Assembly: GCA_963841945.1 (NCBI GenBank)
Contig: CAWJFC010000018.1
Location: forward strand, 1 to 64,000
DNA from: Acidiflorens sp963841945
Lineage (GTDB): Bacteria > Acidobacteriota > Terriglobia > Terriglobales > Acidobacteriaceae
DNA length: 64,000 nt
Reading direction: 5' to 3'
Positions 25,470-34,801 of this stretch are shown one piece after another. Position 1 is the stretch's first letter. Each line of letters starts with the position of its first letter. Below the pieces are notes generated by a model, which searched no databases, was not told where the DNA came from, and saw nothing but the letters and a program-made list of their open reading frames with translations. Made by a program: the position numbers and the translations under genes.

Positions 25470-27917
25470 ATGTCGAAAAAGGCCATAACGTTCATTAGTA
25501 CGACCGCCGTCATTGGCATGCTGGTCGCGGCCTACTCGATCTGGGATTGGCATAGTGATAATCTCACCCGGTTTTTTTGCTACCTGCTGATTGCCACCCT
25601 CGCTTCCGGACTCAAGATCCAATTACCCGGCATCGACGGCACGATGTCGGTGAACTTCCTTTTTATTCTGCTGGGCGTGCTCGAAATGAGTCTGCCGGAA
25701 ACCCTGGTGATCGGTTGCACGGCCAGCCTGGCGCAGTGCGTCTGGTCAGCTCGCCGGAACGCCGATCCAGCCAAGGTTCTTTTCAATGTCTTCAGCATGA
25801 TGGCCAATGCCATCGCCCTATCCTATTTTGCATTTCACCGGCTAGATAAAATTCTTGGCGAAAGCACGCCTTTGCTTCTAATCGTTACGGCGCTGGTTTT
25901 CTTCCTCGCCAACACCTTGCCGGTTTCGATCATCATCTCGCTGACGGAAGGAAAATCGCCACGTAAAGTCTGGTCGGAATGCTACTTCTGGTCGTTCCCC
26001 TACTACCTGGTCGGGGCAGCCATCATCTTTTTCGTCGACTTCGTCAACCGGCACACCGGATGGCAGACCACGCTGATGGTCTTGCCGATCATTTATTGGG
26101 TCTACCGCTCCTATCGCCTATACCTCGGACGGCTGGAAGCGGAGAAGATGCACGTTGAAACGGAGAGGCGTCACGCCGAGGATGTCGCCCACCTGCATCT
26201 GCGGACGATTGAAGCCCTCGCCCTGGCCATCGAGGCCAAAGATCACACCACTCACAAGCATCTCCAGCGGGTGCGCGTTTACGCGATTGAAATCGCGAAA
26301 GAACTGGGTTTCTCGCACGAGGAGATCGAGGCTCTCCGCGCCGCCGCTTTGCTCCACGACATCGGCAAGCTTGCGATTCCCGAGCACATTATTAATAAGC
26401 CTGGGCGGCTGACCCCTGAAGAATTCGAGAAGATGAAGATTCACCCCATCGTGGGCTCCGAAATCCTGGAGCGTGTGGCCTTCCCCTATCCGGTGGCCCC
26501 GGTCGTGCGCGCGCATCATGAACGCTGGGATGGATCGGGGTACCCCGACGGATTGAAGGGCGAAGGGATTCCCAGAGGCGCGCGCGTCCTGGCTGCGGTC
26601 GATTGCCTTGACGCCTTGGCTTCGCATCGTCAGTACCGCAGCGCCCTGCCGCTCGACGCCGCGATGAAAGAAGTGGAAGGCATGTCAGGCACTTCCTTCG
26701 AGCCCGCCGTAATTGAAATTCTGAAGCGCCGCTATCGCGAACTTGAGGCCATGGCGCATTCGTCGGAGGACACGGTCGAGCCTGGCCTCTCCGTCCAGGT
26801 TCGGGTCGAGAAGGGCGACAAACCGGCGGCCGGCTTCGAGCAATCCCTCACTCCTTCAAATGAAGCGGACTTTCTGTCGTCGATCGCTTCCGCGCGCCAG
26901 GAAGCCCAGACCATGTTCGAGCTCAGCCAGGATTTGGGGAACTCGCTCAGTTTGGGCGAAACTCTCTCTGTGCTCTCGGTGCGTTTGCGCAAGCTGGTTC
27001 CGTACGACTCCATGGCGGTGTTCCTCTTGAAGGGCGATCGCCTCGTGCCGGAACTCGTTAGCGGCGACAACTTCCGCCTGCTCTCTTCGCTCAACATCAG
27101 GATTGGAGATGGAATCTGTGGATGGGTTGCGGAGAATCGCAAGCCTATCGTGAATGGGGATCCCGCCATCGAAGCCGGCTACACGCCGGATCCGGCAAAG
27201 TTCATTACGCAGCGCTCGGTGCTTGCCGTGCCCCTTGATGGTCTCAACGGCGTGGTTGGCGTTCTGGCGATGTACCGCGCCGAAAAAGACGCTTTTACCG
27301 CCGACCATCTGCGCATTCTTCTTGCCATCAGTTCCAAAATCGCGCTCTCCATGGAGAACGCGCTCAAGTATCAGCAGGCGGAAAGCTCGGCCACCACCGA
27401 TTACCTTACGGGCCTTCCCAACGCTCGCTCGCTCTTTGTCCATCTCTCGCGCGAACTTTCACGTTGCCGCCGCACCGGAACCTCGCTCGCCGTCATGGTC
27501 TGCGATCTCGACAACTTTAAGCAGATCAACGACCTTTATGGCCATCTCGAGGGCGACAATCTGCTCAAGGATTTCGCCGCCCATCTGAATGAGACCTGCC
27601 GCGGTTACGATTATGTCGCGCGCATGGGCGGCGACGAATTCGTGGTTGTGGCTCCCGGCCTGAGTCAGGATGCGAGCATCGAAAAAGCCCGCCGCCTCAA
27701 CCAGCTCGCTATCGAAGCCGGACATCAGATCGCGGGACGCAATCTCGTTTCGCTCAGCGTTGGCACGGCCTTTTGTCCGCAGGATGGTTTTGATGTGGAA
27801 CGCCTTCTGGCCGAGGCCGACCGCCGCATGTACTCCATGAAGCAGTTGCATCACTCCGAACTGGCCTGCGAGCCTGAAATTCCGAACGTCCGCTCTCGGA
27901 CGGCGACGGTCAACTGA
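25470..27917 (+). CDS. Membrane HD-GYP / GAF / GGDEF c-di-GMP protein
   Basis: An 815-residue protein with both c-di-GMP-making and c-di-GMP-breaking modules. A polytopic sensor region (about 8-218, six or seven helices) leads to a helical linker, then an HD-GYP phosphodiesterase domain (about 240-430) with HD at 296-297 and HHERWDGSGYP at 349-359. A GAF domain (about 485-635) and a GGDEF cyclase domain (about 643-800) follow, with an intact GGDEF motif at 720-724 and an allosteric I-site RGYD at 711-714, five residues upstream. Both activities therefore look intact, which is less common than one degenerate partner. The next gene starts 5 bp after its stop, so it is likely co-transcribed with the peptide ABC transporter genes. 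Confidence 0.93.
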   Translation: MSKKAITFISTTAVIGMLVAAYSIWDWHSDNLTRFFCYLLIATLASGLKIQLPGIDGTMSVNFLFILLGVLEMSLPETLVIGCTASLAQCVWSARRNADPAKVLFNVFSMMANAIALSYFAFHRLDKILGESTPLLLIVTALVFFLANTLPVSIIISLTEGKSPRKVWSECYFWSFPYYLVGAAIIFFVDFVNRHTGWQTTLMVLPIIYWVYRSYRLYLGRLEAEKMHVETERRHAEDVAHLHLRTIEALALAIEAKDHTTHKHLQRVRVYAIEIAKELGFSHEEIEALRAAALLHDIGKLAIPEHIINKPGRLTPEEFEKMKIHPIVGSEILERVAFPYPVAPVVRAHHERWDGSGYPDGLKGEGIPRGARVLAAVDCLDALASHRQYRSALPLDAAMKEVEGMSGTSFEPAVIEILKRRYRELEAMAHSSEDTVEPGLSVQVRVEKGDKPAAGFEQSLTPSNEADFLSSIASARQEAQTMFELSQDLGNSLSLGETLSVLSVRLRKLVPYDSMAVFLLKGDRLVPELVSGDNFRLLSSLNIRIGDGICGWVAENRKPIVNGDPAIEAGYTPDPAKFITQRSVLAVPLDGLNGVVGVLAMYRAEKDAFTADHLRILLAISSKIALSMENALKYQQAESSATTDYLTGLPNARSLFVHLSRELSRCRRTGTSLAVMVCDLDNFKQINDLYGHLEGDNLLKDFAAHLNETCRGYDYVARMGGDEFVVVAPGLSQDASIEKARRLNQLAIEAGHQIAGRNLVSLSVGTAFCPQDGFDVERLLAEADRRMYSMKQLHHSELACEPEIPNVRSRTATVN

Positions 27918-27922
27918 GGCTT

Positions 27923-28786
27923 ATGCTTCGCAGGATCGCGATCCACCTCATCTCGATTGCCGCGCTGGTTCTGGTGGGCGGACTGCTCTCGGCTAGCCTT
28001 GTCCGCCTCGCGCCCGGCTTCGACTCCGATGAGCGGGAACTCGATCCCAGCCTCAATGCAGAGAGCATTCGCGCGCTGCGAGCCGAGCGCGCGGGCGAGC
28101 ACAACGTCCTGCGCTTTTATACGAGCTATCTGCGCGGCGCCATGCATGGCGACCTCGGAACCTCGCACGCGCTCAATCAGCCCGTCAGCCTGCTGTTGCG
28201 TGAGCGTTGGCGGGTCACATTGCGCGTGGCTGGAATCGGTTTGCTGCTCGGTTGGCTGCTGGCTTCAATTCTCGCGATCAGCGCTAGCTTGTGGCGGCAT
28301 CCGGTTTATGAAATCTTCGGCACGACCCTCAGTGGAGCATTTCTGTGCATTCCAGCTGCCGTGCTGGCGTTGCTCTCGGTGATCTTTGACACGCCCGGAT
28401 ACCTCGCCATTGCGCTGATTGTCTTCCCAAAGGTCTATCGCTACACGCTTAATCTTCTGACCAAGGCGTACAGTCTGCCCCACATTCTCGCCGCGCGCGC
28501 CCGCGGCCTCGGCGAAATCCGGATCTTTGCCTGGCACGTACTGCCGGTGGCTGGACCGCAGTTAATCGCGCTCGCGGGCATCACTATCAGTCTGGCGCTT
28601 GGTGCCAGCATTCCCGTCGAGAGCCTCTGCGGGCTTCCCGGCATCGGCCAACTGGCTTGGCAAGCCGCGCTTTCGCGCGATCTTCCTCTGCTCGTCAATC
28701 TGACCGTCCTGGTTACGCTTGTAACCTTGCTCGCCAACTCCAGTGCCGATGTAATGATTCAAGTATTGAAACCCTCTGAACAGTAG
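27923..28786 (+). CDS. ABC transporter permease, dipeptide/oligopeptide type (DppB-like)
   Basis: A 287-residue inner-membrane permease of the dipeptide/nickel family. The first helix, an N-terminal periplasmic loop with GDLGTSHALNQPVS, and the later cytoplasmic EAA-type loop (ILAARARGLGEIRIFAWHVLP) are the DppB/OppB features. It should form the channel with the following DppC-like permease. It begins 5 bp after the c-di-GMP gene. The protein is shorter than typical DppB (about 310-340 residues), with a shortened first periplasmic loop. Confidence 0.9.
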   Translation: MLRRIAIHLISIAALVLVGGLLSASLVRLAPGFDSDERELDPSLNAESIRALRAERAGEHNVLRFYTSYLRGAMHGDLGTSHALNQPVSLLLRERWRVTLRVAGIGLLLGWLLASILAISASLWRHPVYEIFGTTLSGAFLCIPAAVLALLSVIFDTPGYLAIALIVFPKVYRYTLNLLTKAYSLPHILAARARGLGEIRIFAWHVLPVAGPQLIALAGITISLALGASIPVESLCGLPGIGQLAWQAALSRDLPLLVNLTVLVTLVTLLANSSADVMIQVLKPSEQ

Positions 28787-28815
28787 CGCAGGAACGAACA
28801 CCGGATGAGACGTGC

Positions 28816-29622
28816 ATGAAAGTAGCCCGGGTGCTGGCGTGTGTCATCATCATCGCCGTATGTGCGCTTTCATTCGGTGCAAACTGGCTCGCGCCCGGCG
28901 GGTACTCCAAACAATTCCGCGACACTACTGATGCGCCTCCCTCGCGTGCCCACCTGCTTGGCACCGACGAGGTTGGCCGGGACCGCTTTGCCCGCGTACT
29001 TTACGGAACCCGCATTTCACTGTTACTGGCTCCTGCCGCTGCTCTCGTTTCAACCGCGCTGGCGGCGCTTGTCGGCGGCCTTGCCGGATACTTGGGTGGA
29101 GTTTGGCTGAAACTGGCTAGCGGGGCCACCGACCTCTTTCTCTCGCTGCCTTGGTTTTTCCTGCTTATTACCGTGCGCGCGCTCCTGCCGCTCAACGTTT
29201 CGCCAATCGTCTCCGTCTTGATTACATTTCTGATTCTTGGCGTGCTGGGCTGGGCTGCGTCCGCGCGCGTGCTTTCCACCAGCGCCGACGCACTGCGCAA
29301 TTCGGATTTCGTTCTCCAGGCTCGCGCCTCGGGCATGCACGGTCCGCGTCTGTTTTTGATTCACGTTTTGCCCAACCTGAAGCCCGTTCTCTACGCACAG
29401 TTTTGGATCTCGATTCCGGTCTTCATTCTGAGCGAGGCCAATCTGGGTGTGCTCGGGCTGGGCGTAGCCGAGCCCCTGCCTTCCTGGGGAAGCTTGTTGC
29501 GTGAACTGGAAGGACTGATCTCGTTTCGGGAGGAACCATGGCGGTTGGTGCCTCTAGTTCTGCTGATTGTCGTCATGACATCGTTTCAAATTCTGCTCTC
29601 TCACGAGGAGGTGACCGCATGA
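28816..29622 (+). CDS. ABC transporter permease, dipeptide/oligopeptide type (DppC-like)
   Basis: A 268-residue permease. Family features are the N-terminal helix, the motif HLLGTDEVGRDRFARVLYGTRISL, and an EAA-type loop (FVLQARASGMHGPRLFLIHVLPN). It ends with an ATGA overlap (29619) onto the binding-protein gene, where a strong GAGGAGGTG ribosome-binding site lies within its last codons. With the preceding gene it forms the membrane channel of a peptide-type importer. Confidence 0.92.
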   Translation: MKVARVLACVIIIAVCALSFGANWLAPGGYSKQFRDTTDAPPSRAHLLGTDEVGRDRFARVLYGTRISLLLAPAAALVSTALAALVGGLAGYLGGVWLKLASGATDLFLSLPWFFLLITVRALLPLNVSPIVSVLITFLILGVLGWAASARVLSTSADALRNSDFVLQARASGMHGPRLFLIHVLPNLKPVLYAQFWISIPVFILSEANLGVLGLGVAEPLPSWGSLLRELEGLISFREEPWRLVPLVLLIVVMTSFQILLSHEEVTA

Positions 29623-31340
29623 TCGGCCGCCGAACATTATCGATTCCTGCTGATTTCTCATCCGACGCCCCAAAAGGACTGTCATCCGGGACCCCCAAGA
29701 CTCTGTCATCCCAAGCGCAGCGAGCGATCTCGTTCTCTCTTGCTCTAGCCTTCATCCTTACTCTCGCCGCGTTCGCCCAAAACGGTGGCGAGCTGCGCTT
29801 CTGCCTGCGCACCGAGCCTAAAACCTTCGACCCGCTCCTGGTCGATGACGACGCCTCCCTCGCCGTTCGCTATCTCACCGGCGGCGTGCTCGCGCGCGTC
29901 AACCGGCACACGCAGGAACTCGAGCCCGAACTCGCCGAATCGTGGGAGCTCTCGAAGGACAGCAAACAAATTACCTTCAAACTTCGTCATGGCGTTCAAT
30001 TCTCCGACGGCACTCCCTTCAGCGCCGAGGACGTTGCCTTCACCGTTCACCGTCTCATGGATCCGTCGGTGCACTCGCCGGTCGGGGACGACTTCCGTAC
30101 AGGCTCGGGTGAGGTCTCGACAAAAGTGATCGCTCCCGATCAGATTTCCATCACCTTTCCCGCGCCTGTAGTGAATCTCGACCGGCAATTCGAAGAGGTC
30201 GCGATGATGTCCGCGCATTCGCCGAAGAAAGAAGCGGCCGTTCTCGGTCCGTTCATGGTGGCCGAATACAAGGCGGGCGCGAGCGTGCGTCTGGAGCGCA
30301 ATCCGTATTACTGGAAAAAGGACGCGCAAGGGCGCCGCCTGCCCTACCTCGACGCCATCCACATGGACATCCAGCCTAGCCGCGACGTCGAGATGCTGCG
30401 CTTCAAGCGTGGCGAACTCGACCTCATCAACACACTCGACACCGACTACTTCGACCGCCTCGGCGCGAACTCACCGCAAGTCGTGCATGACGCTGGGCCC
30501 TCGCTCGATTCCGATTTCATGTGGTTTAACCAGGTCGCGAACGCGCCGATTCCTGAGTACAAGCGGGCGTGGTTCCGCTCCGCGAATTTCCGCCGCGCGG
30601 TTTCCCAGGCTATCAATCGCGAAGATCTGGCCCGCATCGTCTACGGCGGGCACGCGCAGCCCGGGGTGGGCCCGGTTTCACCGGCCAATAAGTTCTGGTT
30701 CAACAGCAGCCTGAAGGCGGAAGGCTACAATCCGCAGGGCGCGCTGGATCGCCTCAAAGCCGAGGGGTTCCACCAGCAAAACGGAACGTTGTTCGATAAG
30801 AGCGGCCATCCGGTCGAGTTCTCGATCGTCACCAACGCCGGCAGCAAGCCGCGCGAGCGCACGAGCGTGCTGATTCAGGAAGACCTTGGCAAGATCGGCA
30901 TCAAGGTCAACCTGGTTTCGCTCGACTTCCCATCGCTCCTCGAACGCATCTCCCAAAAATTCAATTACGAGTGCGCGATCCTCGGCTTCCGAAACGTCGA
31001 TCTCGATCCCAACTTTCAGATGAATATCTGGCTCAGCTCCGCCGAGCAGCATGCCTGGAATCCGCAGCAGAAGTCGCCGGAAACTGCATGGGAGGCGGAG
31101 ATCGATAAGCTGATGCGCGAGCAGGCCTCGACCTCGGTCCTGAAAAAACGTAAGGAAGCGTTCGACCGCGTGCAGCAGATCGTCTATGAGCAGGCGCCGC
31201 TGATCTATCTCATCAATCAGAATGCACTGTCGGCGGTATCGGCTTCGGTCGCCGGAGCGAATCCGGGAATCCTGTATCCGCAGACGTTCTGGAACGCCGA
31301 GCGCCTCACGATCAACGGAACCGCGACCGCGAAACGCTGA
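29619..31340 (+). CDS. ABC transporter substrate-binding protein, family 5 (DppA/OppA-like)
   Basis: A 573-residue periplasmic binding protein of the SBP_bac_5 family. Characteristic stretches are ELRFCLRTEPKTFDPLLVDD, ITFKLRHGVQFSDGTPFSAEDV and RAVSQAINREDLARIVYGG. It starts at ATG 29619 with an excellent ribosome-binding site; the frame is open further upstream inside the permease gene. The signal core FSLALAFILTLAAFA lies unusually far in (about 44-58), preceded by about 40 polar residues. Part of that extension is read from a dispersed DNA repeat (29705-29729), so it is probably a later insertion between the start codon and the original signal peptide. The ligand may be a peptide, but nickel or sugars are possible in this family. 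Confidence 0.9.
   Translation: MIGRRTLSIPADFSSDAPKGLSSGTPKTLSSQAQRAISFSLALAFILTLAAFAQNGGELRFCLRTEPKTFDPLLVDDDASLAVRYLTGGVLARVNRHTQELEPELAESWELSKDSKQITFKLRHGVQFSDGTPFSAEDVAFTVHRLMDPSVHSPVGDDFRTGSGEVSTKVIAPDQISITFPAPVVNLDRQFEEVAMMSAHSPKKEAAVLGPFMVAEYKAGASVRLERNPYYWKKDAQGRRLPYLDAIHMDIQPSRDVEMLRFKRGELDLINTLDTDYFDRLGANSPQVVHDAGPSLDSDFMWFNQVANAPIPEYKRAWFRSANFRRAVSQAINREDLARIVYGGHAQPGVGPVSPANKFWFNSSLKAEGYNPQGALDRLKAEGFHQQNGTLFDKSGHPVEFSIVTNAGSKPRERTSVLIQEDLGKIGIKVNLVSLDFPSLLERISQKFNYECAILGFRNVDLDPNFQMNIWLSSAEQHAWNPQQKSPETAWEAEIDKLMREQASTSVLKKRKEAFDRVQQIVYEQAPLIYLINQNALSAVSASVAGANPGILYPQTFWNAERLTINGTATAKR
29705..29729 (+). repeat. Dispersed repeat copy inside the binding-protein gene
   Basis: A 25-bp segment (begins GTCATCCCAAGCGCAGCGAG) aligns without gaps to the element at 31399-31423, 20 of 25 bases identical. 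Shorter TGTCATCC fragments lie nearby. It encodes part of the odd N-terminal extension. Confidence 0.6.
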
Positions 31341-31398
31341 GCGCATATGCATCAATGACGCAGTGAACAATCACGCGCTGAACCAATGAAAGAGAATT

Positions 31399-31423
31399 GT
31401 CATTCCGAGCGAAGCGAGGAATC
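31399..31423 (+). repeat. Dispersed repeat copy at the 5' end of the ABC ATPase gene
   Basis: This 25-bp element (begins GTCATTCCGAGCGAAGCGAG) is the familiar dispersed repeat whose translation reads CHSERSEES in many soil-bacterial genomes. Its GAGGA at 31416-31420 lies seven bases before GTG 31428 and could serve as that gene's ribosome-binding site. Confidence 0.7.
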
Positions 31424-31427
31424 CGCA

Positions 31428-32258
31428 GTGTGCGGCAATTTGCTCTCCGCCGATGTCACCGTGCGCTATGCGGGCAAGCCCCCGGTCCTTCGCGGCTGCT
31501 CACTCGAAGTCAAAAGCGGGGAAGTCGTTGGACTGATCGGGCAGAGCGGCTCCGGCAAGAGCACTCTGGCCCTTACCATCCTCGGTCTTCTCGGTCGCCG
31601 TGCCACGGTCGAAGGCAGCCTTCATTTTCAGGGAGCTGACCTGCTCGCGATGGGAGAGCGCGATCTCCGCGCGCTGCGCGGGCGCGCGCTTAGTCTCGTG
31701 CTGCAGAGCCCACTCGCATCCCTGAATCCAGCGCTTCGCATTCGGACCCAGTTGCAGGAGGCCTGGCGCGTGCATCGCGCCAAAGCGGCCACGAGAGCGG
31801 ACCGTGATGAGGCCATCCGGCAAGCGATGGCCAGCGTAAGCCTGCCCGCCGAAGCTGATTTTCTTGAAAAGCATGCCTCGCAACTGAGTGTCGGTCAGGC
31901 CCAGCGCGTGCTCATTGCTATGGCAGTCATGCACCGGCCCGCCCTACTCATCGCCGACGAGGCAACCAGCGCGCTCGATGTAATCACACAGTCGGAAATC
32001 CTTCAGCTCTTCGCCACGCTCAATCGTGAGACCGGGATGTCGATCCTTTACATCTCGCACGACCTTCCCTCGGTTGCCGGAATCTGCGACCGCATCGCGA
32101 TCCTGCACGAGGGCCAGATTGTCGAATGTGGCCCCACTCGCCAGATCTTCACCGCGCCTGCCCATCCCTACACGCGGCGGCTGATGGCCTCTCTTCCGCA
32201 CCTTCCGGGACGTCCCGGCGAGGTGCTGGCAAAAGCGCAAACTACAGCCTCTTTTTGA
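31428..32258 (+). CDS. ABC transporter ATPase, dipeptide/oligopeptide type (DppD-like)
   Basis: A 276-residue ATPase. Walker A is GQSGSGKS, the signature is LSVGQAQR (a variant of LSGGQ), and Walker B is ALLIADEATSALD; the C-terminal PAHPYTRRLMASLPHLPG matches the oligopeptide-specific DppD/DppF tail. An ATG at 31386 is in frame, but it would put the translated dispersed repeat at the N-terminus; GTG 31428 has a well-placed GAGGA and starts right at the conserved fold, so I prefer it. Usually two ATPases (DppD and DppF) accompany such permeases; only one is here, so it may work as a homodimer or with a partner elsewhere. Confidence 0.92.
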   Translation: MCGNLLSADVTVRYAGKPPVLRGCSLEVKSGEVVGLIGQSGSGKSTLALTILGLLGRRATVEGSLHFQGADLLAMGERDLRALRGRALSLVLQSPLASLNPALRIRTQLQEAWRVHRAKAATRADRDEAIRQAMASVSLPAEADFLEKHASQLSVGQAQRVLIAMAVMHRPALLIADEATSALDVITQSEILQLFATLNRETGMSILYISHDLPSVAGICDRIAILHEGQIVECGPTRQIFTAPAHPYTRRLMASLPHLPGRPGEVLAKAQTTASF

Positions 32259-32305
32259 GCGACCCCCCTCCTGCCGGCCAGACTCCAGCAACGGTGCCAA
32301 TTCTG

Positions 32306-32326
32306 CTAGATTGGTATGACCGCTAG
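32306..32326 (+). promoter_or_regulatory. Putative GntR/FadR-type operator
   Basis: CTAG-N13-CTAG frames the core TGGTATGACC (32312-32321), which resembles FadR-subfamily sites (TGGT-N3-ACC). It lies about 35 bp before the FadR-like gene, where an autoregulatory site is expected. Confidence 0.45.
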
Positions 32327-32358
32327 ACCCATATCGGTCCTATCTGGCGAGGCTTTAA

Positions 32359-33117
32359 ATGGCGAAGAGAGCATTCGGCGGCGCGTCCGCCCCCCAGCCG
32401 GTCTACCGCGCCGTTAAGACTTCACGCCTTTTTGAGCAAATCGTTCAGCAAGTCGAAGACTCGATCTTGCGCGGCGAACTCAAGCCGGGCGACCAGTTGC
32501 CCGCCGAACGCGATCTTGCCCAGCGTTTCGGAGTGAGCCGCACCGCGGTCCGCGAAGCGGTGAAGACCCTGAGCGAGAAAGGCTTGGTCGAGGCCTATTC
32601 GGGCCGAGGCACCTTTGTCATCGATCGAACCTCCCACGCCATTCGCCAGTCCCTTGACCTGATGATTCGTATTAACCAGCGTGGCGGACCAGCCGATCTC
32701 GTCGAATTACGCCAGGTCATAGAGCCTGAGATCTCAGCCCTTGCGGCCCCCCGTATTGACGAACAACTCCTCTCGACGATGCGCGAAGCCGTTGCCACTA
32801 TGGACAGGAGTCTGCAAGATCCCGATGCCTATGTTGAAGCCGATCTGGACTTTCACCTTGCCCTCGCCGAGGCGGTCGGCAACCCGTTGATTCTTTCGCT
32901 CCTCGATTCCATCGTGGGCCTGCTGCGCCAGCACCGGAGTCGGATCTTCAGAGTCGACGGCGGCCCGGAGAGAGGACAGTTTCATCACAAGCAAATTCTG
33001 GCCGCGATCGAAAACCATAACCCGGACAAAGCGCGCGAGGCCATGCGGGCTCATCTCAAGCAGGTATCCGCCGATTCTTCGGCCATCACAAGAACCCGCC
33101 CCAAGCCAGCTTCCTGA
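32359..33117 (+). CDS. GntR-family regulator, FadR subfamily
   Basis: A 252-residue transcription factor. The N-terminal winged helix (about 20-90) has PGDQLPAERDLAQRFGVSRTAVREAVKTL, and the C-terminal FCD effector domain (about 110-235) has the metal/ligand-binding histidines spread as DLDFHLALAEAVGN and FHHKQILAAI. FCD regulators respond to organic acids or acyl compounds. The gene converges on an acyl-CoA ligase gene, which is a plausible target, and lies 100 bp after the peptide ABC operon. A TGGTATGACC site upstream suggests autoregulation. Confidence 0.93.
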   Translation: MAKRAFGGASAPQPVYRAVKTSRLFEQIVQQVEDSILRGELKPGDQLPAERDLAQRFGVSRTAVREAVKTLSEKGLVEAYSGRGTFVIDRTSHAIRQSLDLMIRINQRGGPADLVELRQVIEPEISALAAPRIDEQLLSTMREAVATMDRSLQDPDAYVEADLDFHLALAEAVGNPLILSLLDSIVGLLRQHRSRIFRVDGGPERGQFHHKQILAAIENHNPDKAREAMRAHLKQVSADSSAITRTRPKPAS

Positions 33118-33158
33118 ATGTAAGCAATCGGTGCCATAAGCCGCTCACGCAATTCCGC

Positions 33159-34745
33159 CTACACAACTCTCTTGCGAAGCTCGCGCCGCAGCACTTTCCC
33201 GGACGGCGTTCGGGGCACCGCGTCCACAAAATGTACTTCGCGCGGCTGCTTATGATGCGCGAGCCGGTCCGCGACAAACGCCCGCAACTCGACATCGAGC
33301 TTCGCTGATGCCGTGAAGGTATCCCGCAGAACGACAAATGCGCACGGAATCTCTCCCGCCTCCAGATCGGGCTTCGCAACCACTCCGCAGTCGCGCACCG
33401 CCGGATGCTCCAGTAAAACGGACTCCACCTCCGCCGGAGCCACCGGAAATCCTTTGTATTTGATCATCTCTTTGCGTCGGTCGAGCACGTAGTAAAAACC
33501 ATCGACGTCGGTGCGCACGATGTCACCCGAGTAGTACCATCCGTCGCGCAGTACAGCAGCCGTAGCCTGCGGATCTTTCCAGTAGCCCATCATGAATTGA
33601 GGTCCGCGCATGACCAGTTCCCCAGGCTCGCCCGACGCAACCTCGCGGTCATTCAGGTCCAGGACGCGGCATTCCGTCAGCGCCAGCGGCTGCCCAATCG
33701 ACGCTGGCCGGTTCATCTCCGGTGGCGTGAGACAGCCAACATGCGTAACCGGCGACGCCTCTGTCATTCCGTAGCCCTGATTGACCGCGATGTCGGTCAG
33801 TTCGGTGAGTCGGCGCGCCAGTTCTGGAGCCAGCGGCGCCGCTCCCGACTTGATCCAGCGCACGCGGTGATCCTTCGGGAATCCCCCAGCCGCGGCAAGT
33901 TGGCACAACGCATTGATGGCCGGCGGCACGACCGGCATGAAAGTTACGCCTTCTTGAATAAGCAGCGTGCAGAGCTTCTGCACGTCGAATCGCGGCATCA
34001 GGACGAGTTTGAGCCCGAGCGTAAGCGAGAGCGTGAGTCCAACCGTCAAGCCATAGATGTGATAGAGCGGCAGGAAGCACAGCATCACGTCGGCATCGCT
34101 GAGCATCACCGCTCCAGGGGCGATGAGCTGATAGACGTTGGCGACGAGATTGTAGTGCGAAAGCATCACGCCTTTCGGCAGCCCGGTTGTCCCGCTGGAG
34201 TAGGGAAGCGCGGCGATCGTCTTGGCGGAGTCAGCGCCCGGTCGCGGAAGCTTTACGGACGTCGCGTTTTGCAGCAAGTCAGCAAAGCGGCCACAGTTCG
34301 CGTGCTCCGTGCGCGTTGTAAAAACGCGGCGTAGTTTGGGCAAGCCCTCCAGATCGACGTTCTCTATAAGCGGCGCATCGGTGACGAGAAACGCCGAATC
34401 CGAATTCTCCAGCTGATAACGAATCTCGCGCTCGCGATACGAGGGATTCAGCAGTGTCGGGATTCCCCCCGCCAGCGTAACGGCATGATAGGTGATGGCG
34501 AATTCCCAGGAATTCGGCAGCAGGATAGCGACCACCTCGCCCGGCACAAGTCCCGCTGAAACCAGGCCCCGGGCAAGGGATTCGACCAGCTCTCCATACT
34601 CCGCATAACTCAGACGCCGATCGCAGGAAGTATCCACCAGCGCGGTGTTCGCCGCATGCTTACGGCAACTCTCAAGCACAATATCGTGAACAAATCGTCC
34701 TGCCGGGTCAGCCAGAAGTTGGGTGCGAAGCGTCGTTGGTAACAT
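33159..34745 (-). CDS. AMP-dependent acyl-CoA synthetase / ligase
   Basis: A 528-residue adenylate-forming ligase that activates a carboxylic acid to its CoA thioester through an acyl-AMP. The AMP-binding loop PYSSGTTGLPKGVMLSH (from about 181), the GYGMTEASPVTH box, YYSGDIVRTDVDGFYYVLDR with the hinge, and the catalytic lysine in TPSGKVLRR at the C-terminus are all present. The composition fits the long-chain fatty acid or 4-coumarate ligase group; the substrate is not resolved. The true start is ATG 34745; the frame stays open another 113 residues upstream through the glutaredoxin gene region, but that part has no ligase homology. Confidence 0.93.
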   Translation of the reverse strand: MLPTTLRTQLLADPAGRFVHDIVLESCRKHAANTALVDTSCDRRLSYAEYGELVESLARGLVSAGLVPGEVVAILLPNSWEFAITYHAVTLAGGIPTLLNPSYREREIRYQLENSDSAFLVTDAPLIENVDLEGLPKLRRVFTTRTEHANCGRFADLLQNATSVKLPRPGADSAKTIAALPYSSGTTGLPKGVMLSHYNLVANVYQLIAPGAVMLSDADVMLCFLPLYHIYGLTVGLTLSLTLGLKLVLMPRFDVQKLCTLLIQEGVTFMPVVPPAINALCQLAAAGGFPKDHRVRWIKSGAAPLAPELARRLTELTDIAVNQGYGMTEASPVTHVGCLTPPEMNRPASIGQPLALTECRVLDLNDREVASGEPGELVMRGPQFMMGYWKDPQATAAVLRDGWYYSGDIVRTDVDGFYYVLDRRKEMIKYKGFPVAPAEVESVLLEHPAVRDCGVVAKPDLEAGEIPCAFVVLRDTFTASAKLDVELRAFVADRLAHHKQPREVHFVDAVPRTPSGKVLRRELRKRVV

Positions 34746-34801
34746 CGGGGAAGATTGTAAATGAGCCCGGAGCGGAATGGAGCCCTCGGATTGCCTCGCG
34801 G

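Noticed and set aside
33086..33379. Minus-strand frame overlapping the acyl-CoA ligase end
   Set aside because: Different frame of the ligase gene; no start signal or homology.
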